A stretch of 64,000 nt of DNA. Source: Chelativorans salis. GTDB lineage: Bacteria; Pseudomonadota; Alphaproteobacteria; Rhizobiales; Rhizobiaceae. Positions 58,773-64,000 of the stretch are shown here, one piece after another. The notes under the pieces are model-generated. The model saw only the letters and a program-made list of their open reading frames with translations, did no database searches and had not been told where the DNA came from. The DNA lies in contig NZ_JAOCZP010000002.1 of the NCBI RefSeq assembly GCF_025336525.1, positions 558,001 through 622,000 on the forward strand, read 5' to 3'. Numbering within the stretch: the stretch's first letter is position 1; every line of letters begins with the position of its first letter. Both the position numbers and the translations under genes were made by a program.

Positions 58773-59108
58773 ATGAATCTATTTGGCGGGAAAAAAGGAA
58801 TTGCGGTGTTGGCCGGCTTGCTGGCCTATCTTGCCCTGGTCGCGGCGGCACAAGCGCAACGGGCGGACGTCCGCGGCTTCACCTGCAAGGAGGCCAGAGC
58901 GATGCTGGTCGAGAAGCGTGCGGCGGTGCTGTCCACCGGCCCCAACACGTATGACCGCTTCGTGATTCACGAGCACTATTGCCCCATTGGCCTTACCACA
59001 AAGCCCGCCTGGGTGCAGACGAGCGACAAGCAGGCCTGCAAGATCGGCTACACCTGCGTGGTCGATACAGACGACGATGACCGCTGGTGGTGGCTGCGGC
59101 GGCGGTAG
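58773..59108 (+). CDS. Small exported hypothetical protein
   Basis: 111 residues from ATG 58773, or two more from ATG 58767; the AAGGAA site fits 58773 better. The signal peptide (IAVLAGLLAYLALVAAAQAQ) is followed by a ~75-residue domain with four Cys (TCKEARAML, HYCPIGL, QACKIGYTC), likely two disulfides. The tail is DDDDRWWWLRRR, an unusual run of acidic, aromatic and basic residues. Divergent from otsB. Function unknown. Confidence 0.78.
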   Translation: MNLFGGKKGIAVLAGLLAYLALVAAAQAQRADVRGFTCKEARAMLVEKRAAVLSTGPNTYDRFVIHEHYCPIGLTTKPAWVQTSDKQACKIGYTCVVDTDDDDRWWWLRRR

Positions 59109-59138
59109 CGCCATTTACCGCGGGGATAGGTAGAACGC

Positions 59139-60338
59139 TCACTCGGCGGCGTTTCGATCTCCAGGCGCTTCGGTTCGGCCGATGAATCTCCGCAGTCTTG
59201 CCGCCGCCTCGCGCAAGATGGGCTCCTCCTGGCACATCGAAACGCGGATATGGCCTTCGGCTGCCGCGCCGAAGCTAGTGCCGGGCATCACCGCGACATT
59301 CTCCGTCTCCAATAATTCCCAGGCGAAGGCCTCGCAGTCGGCGTTCACCCGCGAGATGTCGAGCATGACATACATGCCGCCTTCCGAGCCGCGCACCGCG
59401 ACCCCGTTGAGCCCGCGGACGGCTTCCAGAAAGGCCTCGCGGCGGGCGGCGTAGCGGGCGGCGATCTCCTCGACGCCGTGGCCGTTCTCGACCGCCGCCG
59501 TCGCGGCGCGTGAGACGAAGTCGACCATGCCGTAGCTTGAGACGAGGTTGAGGCTGATAAGGTGCCGAACGAAATCGGCCGGCGCGGTCAGCCAGCCGAC
59601 GCGCCAGCCGGTCATGCCGTGGCTCTTCGACAGCGAGTTGACCACCAGCGTACGCTCCTTCATTCCCGGAAGCGCGCGCGGCGATACATGCTCGCGCCCG
59701 GCGCGGATGGTCCAGTAGACCTCATCGGAGATGAGCCACAGGTCGTGCTTCCGGCAGAGTTCGGCGATGGCCTCCATCGTGGCGCGGGAGTAGACGGCGC
59801 CGGTGGGGTTGTTCGGTGAGTTGACGAGGATCGCCCTGGTCTCGGGCTGGATGGCCTCGGCGATTGCCGCCGCGCGCGGCTCGAAGCCATCATCGGAGCG
59901 CGTTTCCACTTCGGTGAACGTCGCGCCGGCCGCGCGCACGGTGCCGGGATAGGTGGCGTAGTAGGGCGAGACGATGATCGCGTGGCTGCCGGGGTCGAGC
60001 ACACCCTGGCAGGCGGCGAACAGCGCGCCCTGGCCGCCCTGGGTAACGATGATCTCTTCCGGCACGGTCTCGACACCCGTGCACTCGCTGGAAAGCCGCG
60101 CCAGGCCCTCGCGCAGACGCGGCAGGCCGGGGAGCTGGATATAGTGATGATGGCCGGTACGCACCGCCTCCACGCAAGCGGCGACGGTTTCGTGCGGCGT
60201 ATCGAAATCATGGTCGCCGACCGACAGCATCAGGATGTCCTCGCCCGCCTGCTTGCGTGTCATGGCGGCGAAATGGACTTCCCAGCCGTCCTTGCCTGAA
60301 GGAACGATGCCGGTGATGCGCTTCGAGGGTAGGGGCAT
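59139..60338 (-). CDS. Pyridoxal-phosphate-dependent aminotransferase, class I/II
   Basis: 399 residues of fold type I. The segment NSPNNPTGAVYSRATMEAIA binds the cofactor, LISDEVYWTI carries the cofactor Asp, and NSLSKSHGMTGWRVGWL contains the Schiff-base Lys. The C-terminal substrate Arg lies in GHIRVSMCQEE. An arginine/aspartate-type subfamily is likely, but the amino acid cannot be fixed. ATG 60338 has AGGA ten bases ahead. Confidence 0.9.
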   Translation of the reverse strand: MPLPSKRITGIVPSGKDGWEVHFAAMTRKQAGEDILMLSVGDHDFDTPHETVAACVEAVRTGHHHYIQLPGLPRLREGLARLSSECTGVETVPEEIIVTQGGQGALFAACQGVLDPGSHAIIVSPYYATYPGTVRAAGATFTEVETRSDDGFEPRAAAIAEAIQPETRAILVNSPNNPTGAVYSRATMEAIAELCRKHDLWLISDEVYWTIRAGREHVSPRALPGMKERTLVVNSLSKSHGMTGWRVGWLTAPADFVRHLISLNLVSSYGMVDFVSRAATAAVENGHGVEEIAARYAARREAFLEAVRGLNGVAVRGSEGGMYVMLDISRVNADCEAFAWELLETENVAVMPGTSFGAAAEGHIRVSMCQEEPILREAAARLRRFIGRTEAPGDRNAAE

Positions 60339-60511
60339 GGTGTCGGGATCCTGTGAACGGTTTCGCCTGCCTATAACCGATAAGGCTGCCGGTGCGGTAT
60401 AGAAGAAAGCGGCGATGTTTTACCGGGATTGCACCGTCGCGGGTTGCCGCACCCCTGCGATGCCCGCTATAGCCGCGCGAGGCAGGAACCGGGAATGAAG
60501 AGCTGCAGCTG

Positions 60512-61231
60512 ATGAATATGCTGGCACCGGACAAGAAGAAGATAGCGGATCAGGGCGATGCGGCGGCCGTCGACGACGCCATCACGTCGCGCCGCTCGGT
60601 GCGCGCCTTCCTGCCCGACCCTGTGGACGAGAAGACGATCCGCGACATCCTCAGGGTCGCCTCGCGCGCCCCGTCGGGCACTAACATGCAGCCGTGGAAG
60701 GTCTATGTGACGACGGGCGAGGCCAAGGCGCGGCTTGCCGAAGCGATCCTGTCATCAGGCATCCGCGCCGAAAAGGTCGAGTGGGACGAGTACAAGTACT
60801 ACCCGGACAAGTTCTTCGAGCCCTATCTGTCGCGCCGTCGCGCCGTCGGCTATGCCCTCTACAGCCTTCTGGGCATTGGCCGCCGCGAGGTGGAGAAGAT
60901 GCGCGCCCAGCACGACCGCAACTTCGTCTTCTTCGATGCACCCGTGGGCATGATCTTCACCATCGACCGGCGGCTCAACAAGGGCTCCTGGGTCGATCAC
61001 GGCATGTTCCTGCAATCGATCATGATAGCCGCGAGGGCGAGGGGCCTGCACACCTGCCCGCAAGCCGCCTTTGCACCCTACCACCGCTTCATCCGGCCCA
61101 TCCTCGACATCCCCGAGGAGGAGATCGTCGTATGCGGCATGGCGCTCGGCTATGAGGATCCATCGAAACCGGAGAACCGTTTGCGTAGCGAGCGGGCGCC
61201 GTTGGAAGATTGGGCCACCTTCCACAGGTGA
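60512..61231 (+). CDS. Nitroreductase family protein
   Basis: An FMN-dependent NAD(P)H oxidoreductase, 239 residues. The N-terminal ITSRRSVRAFLPDPVDEKTI and RAPSGTNMQPWKVYV bind FMN. The C-terminal VVCGMALGYEDPSKPENRLR matches nitroreductases of the NfsB/PnbA-like branch. There is no signal peptide. The physiological substrate is unknown. The ribosome-binding site is weak. Confidence 0.9.
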   Translation: MNMLAPDKKKIADQGDAAAVDDAITSRRSVRAFLPDPVDEKTIRDILRVASRAPSGTNMQPWKVYVTTGEAKARLAEAILSSGIRAEKVEWDEYKYYPDKFFEPYLSRRRAVGYALYSLLGIGRREVEKMRAQHDRNFVFFDAPVGMIFTIDRRLNKGSWVDHGMFLQSIMIAARARGLHTCPQAAFAPYHRFIRPILDIPEEEIVVCGMALGYEDPSKPENRLRSERAPLEDWATFHR

Positions 61232-61267
61232 CGCCTCGCTGCTTCTCTTATCGCGGCATGTCGCAGG

Positions 61268-61744
61268 TCAGGCGGCGCGCCGACCCCACCGCCGCTTTGT
61301 TCCAGGCAGTGCCTCTCCTGTCTCCAGCAGCGTCTTCAGGCTCGATAGAATGGCGGGCCAACCCTGGCTCACGGCGGTGAGCTTCTTCGGGTCACGCTCC
61401 AGGCCTTCATGCGTCACCGTCAGACGAACAGAATCGTGGGCCGGCTCGATTTCGAAGGTGACGCGCGAATGCTTGCTTACGTCGCCCGCATCTTCGGGAT
61501 CGGCCCATGTCACCACCAGGCGGCGCGGAGGATCGCTCTCCACCACCTCGCCCGCGACATCGACGATAGAAGAATCGTCGTAATTCTGGTGCTCCCAGCG
61601 CGAGCCCGGCATCCAGTCCGACACATTGCGGCTCCGGCCCCAGTAATCTTTCGTCATCTCAGGATCTTGCAGGGCCTGCCAGAGCTTTTCCGGCGTGGTG
61701 GCGATATAAATTGCATAGACGAAGCTCGGCTTCTCAGTGCTCAT
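61268..61744 (-). CDS. SRPBCC (AHSA1/START-like) domain protein
   Basis: 158 residues with a helix-grip hydrophobic cavity. The start reads FVYAIYIATTPEKLWQALQD, followed by YWGRSRNVSDWMPGSRWEHQ and RLTVTHEGLERDPKKLTAVS. Its ATG overlaps the end of the upstream ArsR-type regulator by 11 bases, so the pair is coexpressed. This ArsR-SRPBCC pairing is common; the ligand is unknown. Confidence 0.9.
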   Translation of the reverse strand: MSTEKPSFVYAIYIATTPEKLWQALQDPEMTKDYWGRSRNVSDWMPGSRWEHQNYDDSSIVDVAGEVVESDPPRRLVVTWADPEDAGDVSKHSRVTFEIEPAHDSVRLTVTHEGLERDPKKLTAVSQGWPAILSSLKTLLETGEALPGTKRRWGRRAA

Positions 61745-62051
61745 TCTCCAGTCCTTTCTTCAAAGCAGCGAGGGCTGCGACCCGATTGCGGTCGTACTTG
61801 CTCATCCAGCGCTCGGCGATATCGCCGATCGGCACGGGGTTCAGATAGTGGAGCTTCTCCCGTCCCCGACGCACGGAGACGACGAGGTTCGCTTGCTCCA
61901 AGATTTCCAGATGCTTGGTGACCGCCTGCCGAGTTATCTCCAGCCTCGCGCAAAGCTCGCTCAAGGTCTGCCCGCTCCTAGCATGGAGCCTGTCGAGCAG
62001 CTCGCGTCGGCTCCGGTCGGCAAGCGCCTTAAACACCAAGTCTGCATCCAT
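61734..62051 (-). CDS. ArsR-family transcriptional regulator
   Basis: 105 residues from ATG 62051 (MDADLVFKALADRSRRELLD). A winged helix with TLSELCARLEITRQAVTKHL as recognition region. No metal-binding CxC/ELCVCD motif is present, so this is the non-metal subgroup that usually controls an adjacent SRPBCC gene. The upstream A/T-rich stretch (62050-62130) should hold the promoter and operator; TGCAACTAAATGGTTGCATG at 62060-62079 contains the dyad GCAAC/GTTGC. Confidence 0.92.
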   Translation of the reverse strand: MDADLVFKALADRSRRELLDRLHARSGQTLSELCARLEITRQAVTKHLEILEQANLVVSVRRGREKLHYLNPVPIGDIAERWMSKYDRNRVAALAALKKGLENEH

Positions 62052-62060
62052 GGGCGGATA

Positions 62061-62078
62061 ATGTGCAACTAAATGGTT
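62061..62078. promoter_or_regulatory. Dyad operator candidate before the ArsR gene
   Basis: TGCAACTAAATGGTTGCA has arms TGCAAC / GTTGCA (perfect, 6 bp) around TAAATG, ten bases upstream of the regulator's ATG. The size and position suit a small winged-helix dimer acting as autorepressor. Confidence 0.55.
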
Positions 62079-62205
62079 GCATGTCAAGAGCTGGTGTGAA
62101 GGCAGATTACGAAAATGTAATTTCCCCGAAAGCACCACGTAATGTGGGGCATGTCAGAAAATCTGCGTCCCAAGCCGCCCCAGCGGTAAACCAAGGAGTG
62201 AACGC

Positions 62206-62805
62206 ATGCTTCGTAAGGTCCTTCTTCCTGCACTCGCCTTTTCACTTATGACGGGAACCGCCGCACTGGCGCAAAGCGAGGCAGAGGCCGACAAGCCCGC
62301 CGTCGCCCTCAAGCACGGCGAGAAGATGCGCGGCAAGATATTCAGCCGCTTCGATCAGGACGACGATGGGACGGTGATTGCGGAGGAATTCGGCGGCGAG
62401 CGTTTGAAAGCCCTGCAGGCGGCCGATACGGACGGCGACGGCGCCCTCTCTCAGGAAGAGCTGGTAACCTATGTCACGAAGCGCGAGTTCGAGCGCAGGG
62501 CCGAGCGCATGACGCGGATGCTCGATATCGACGGTGACGGAACCGTCACGCTTGCCGAGTTCGAGAACCATCAAGGCGAGCGCTTCGCGCTTCTGGACCG
62601 TGACGACAACGGTGAGTTGAGCGAGGACGAGCTTCGCCGTGCCGCCGAGGACTTCCGCGCCATGCACAGGGGCGGCATTCAAGACGGTCCGCGCTTTGCC
62701 ATGCGCCATCGCGGACCCGGCCCCCGCTTCAAGCATATGCGTATGCACAAGATGGCCCCTATGATGGGTGACGAAGGCGCCGATGGCGAGGAAATGCAGG
62801 AGTAG
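62206..62805 (+). CDS. Exported EF-hand calcium-binding protein
   Basis: 199 residues. The signal peptide (VLLPALAFSLMTGTAALA) is cleaved before QSEAEAD. Four EF-hand-type loops can be read: DQDDDGTVIAEE, DTDGDGALSQEE, DIDGDGTVTLAE and DRDDNGELSEDE, each with Asp at 1, 3 and 5, Gly at 6 and Glu at 12. A Met/His-rich C-terminus (MHRGG, MRHRGPGPRF, MRMHKMAPMM) may bind other metals. Probably a periplasmic Ca2+-binding protein; partners unknown. It stands alone. Confidence 0.9.
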   Translation: MLRKVLLPALAFSLMTGTAALAQSEAEADKPAVALKHGEKMRGKIFSRFDQDDDGTVIAEEFGGERLKALQAADTDGDGALSQEELVTYVTKREFERRAERMTRMLDIDGDGTVTLAEFENHQGERFALLDRDDNGELSEDELRRAAEDFRAMHRGGIQDGPRFAMRHRGPGPRFKHMRMHKMAPMMGDEGADGEEMQE

Positions 62806-62836
62806 TGCCTCCTCAAGGCAAAGGCTCATTCACCTT

Positions 62837-62866
62837 GGAACCCGGCGGGTAGGCGCTGGGTTCTTT
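62837..62866 (+). terminator. Probable terminator of the EF-hand gene
   Basis: GGAACCCGGCG pairs imperfectly with GGCGCTGGGTTC, and the stem runs into TTTCATTT. The stem has one mismatch and the T-run is interrupted. Confidence 0.55.
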
Positions 62867-63032
62867 CATTTCCGGCCGAGCGCAAGGTGCCCGGGCGGAA
62901 ACGTGGACGTACTGCTCCTCGGCACATTTGCCGCAAGTAGCGGCGGGATTTCTGGACAGCTTCAAGCGTGGGCGCTAAAAGGCTGCGATCCTCTTCCCGC
63001 GCGCATAGCGGGCTTCTCGCAAAGGCAAATAC

Positions 63033-64000
<968 letters not shown>

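Noticed and set aside
62870-63032. T-box leader for alaS
   Set aside because: No specifier hairpin or T-box consensus; T-boxes are not expected in this group.

Overview
The window is from a high-GC alphaproteobacterium, most likely of the order Hyphomicrobiales (Rhizobiales) and close to the Phyllobacteriaceae. This is inferred from the spc-alpha ribosomal operon without infA/rpmJ, an ATP12-type ATPase chaperone, a BA14K-family protein, ilvC behind a TetR-type regulator, and several GGAAC-N16/17-CGTT promoters of the alphaproteobacterial general-stress sigma factor EcfG. The species cannot be named from the sequence alone. Almost all of the DNA is chromosomal housekeeping; no prophage, transposase, integrase or CRISPR array was seen.

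Layout. 1-8210: end of the ribosomal spc operon and the alpha operon (rplE partial, rpsN, rpsH, rplF, rplR, rpsE, rpmD, rplO, secY, adk, rpsM, rpsK, rpoA, rplQ), closed by a strong terminator. 8250-15560: a frameshifted DUF486 gene, a Do-type periplasmic protease, rarA, an orphan membrane protein, a paired crcB fluoride channel with a DUF190 partner, an RluA-type pseudouridine synthase and ATP12. 15600-22000: a sodium:solute symporter with its DUF4212 partner, an unknown gene, gltA and gltX. 22050-25200: comEC and a decayed quinone-oxidoreductase gene.

25260-36120 is the accessory highlight. An overlapping two-gene operon encodes a 1441-residue exported DUF11-repeat protein and a 1251-residue outer-membrane barrel protein. 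It is preceded by two AraC-type regulators in what looks like a tandem duplication of regulator, promoter and leader; one copy has kept the surface genes and the other only a 40-codon leader. A REP-like palindromic element lies in frame inside the barrel gene.

36300-41170: a TetR regulator with ilvC, a BA14K protein, an endonuclease/phosphatase-family protein, a PhzF-family protein and tRNA-Lys(CTT). 41220-43110 is a compact cluster of EcfG-type promoters driving a small cysteine-rich protein, a small acidic protein, a PRC-barrel protein and, most notably, an unannotated small RNA of about 77 nt. The RNA has an 8-bp stem closing a 26-nt C-rich loop and a perfect terminator, which recalls the Caulobacter stress RNA GsrN.

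43140-64000: tamB/tamA, small stress-like proteins, a thiolase plus multifunctional beta-oxidation protein, a trehalose cluster (otsB, GH15, otsA), an aminotransferase, a nitroreductase, an ArsR/SRPBCC pair, an EF-hand protein and the 5' part of alaS, which runs off the window.
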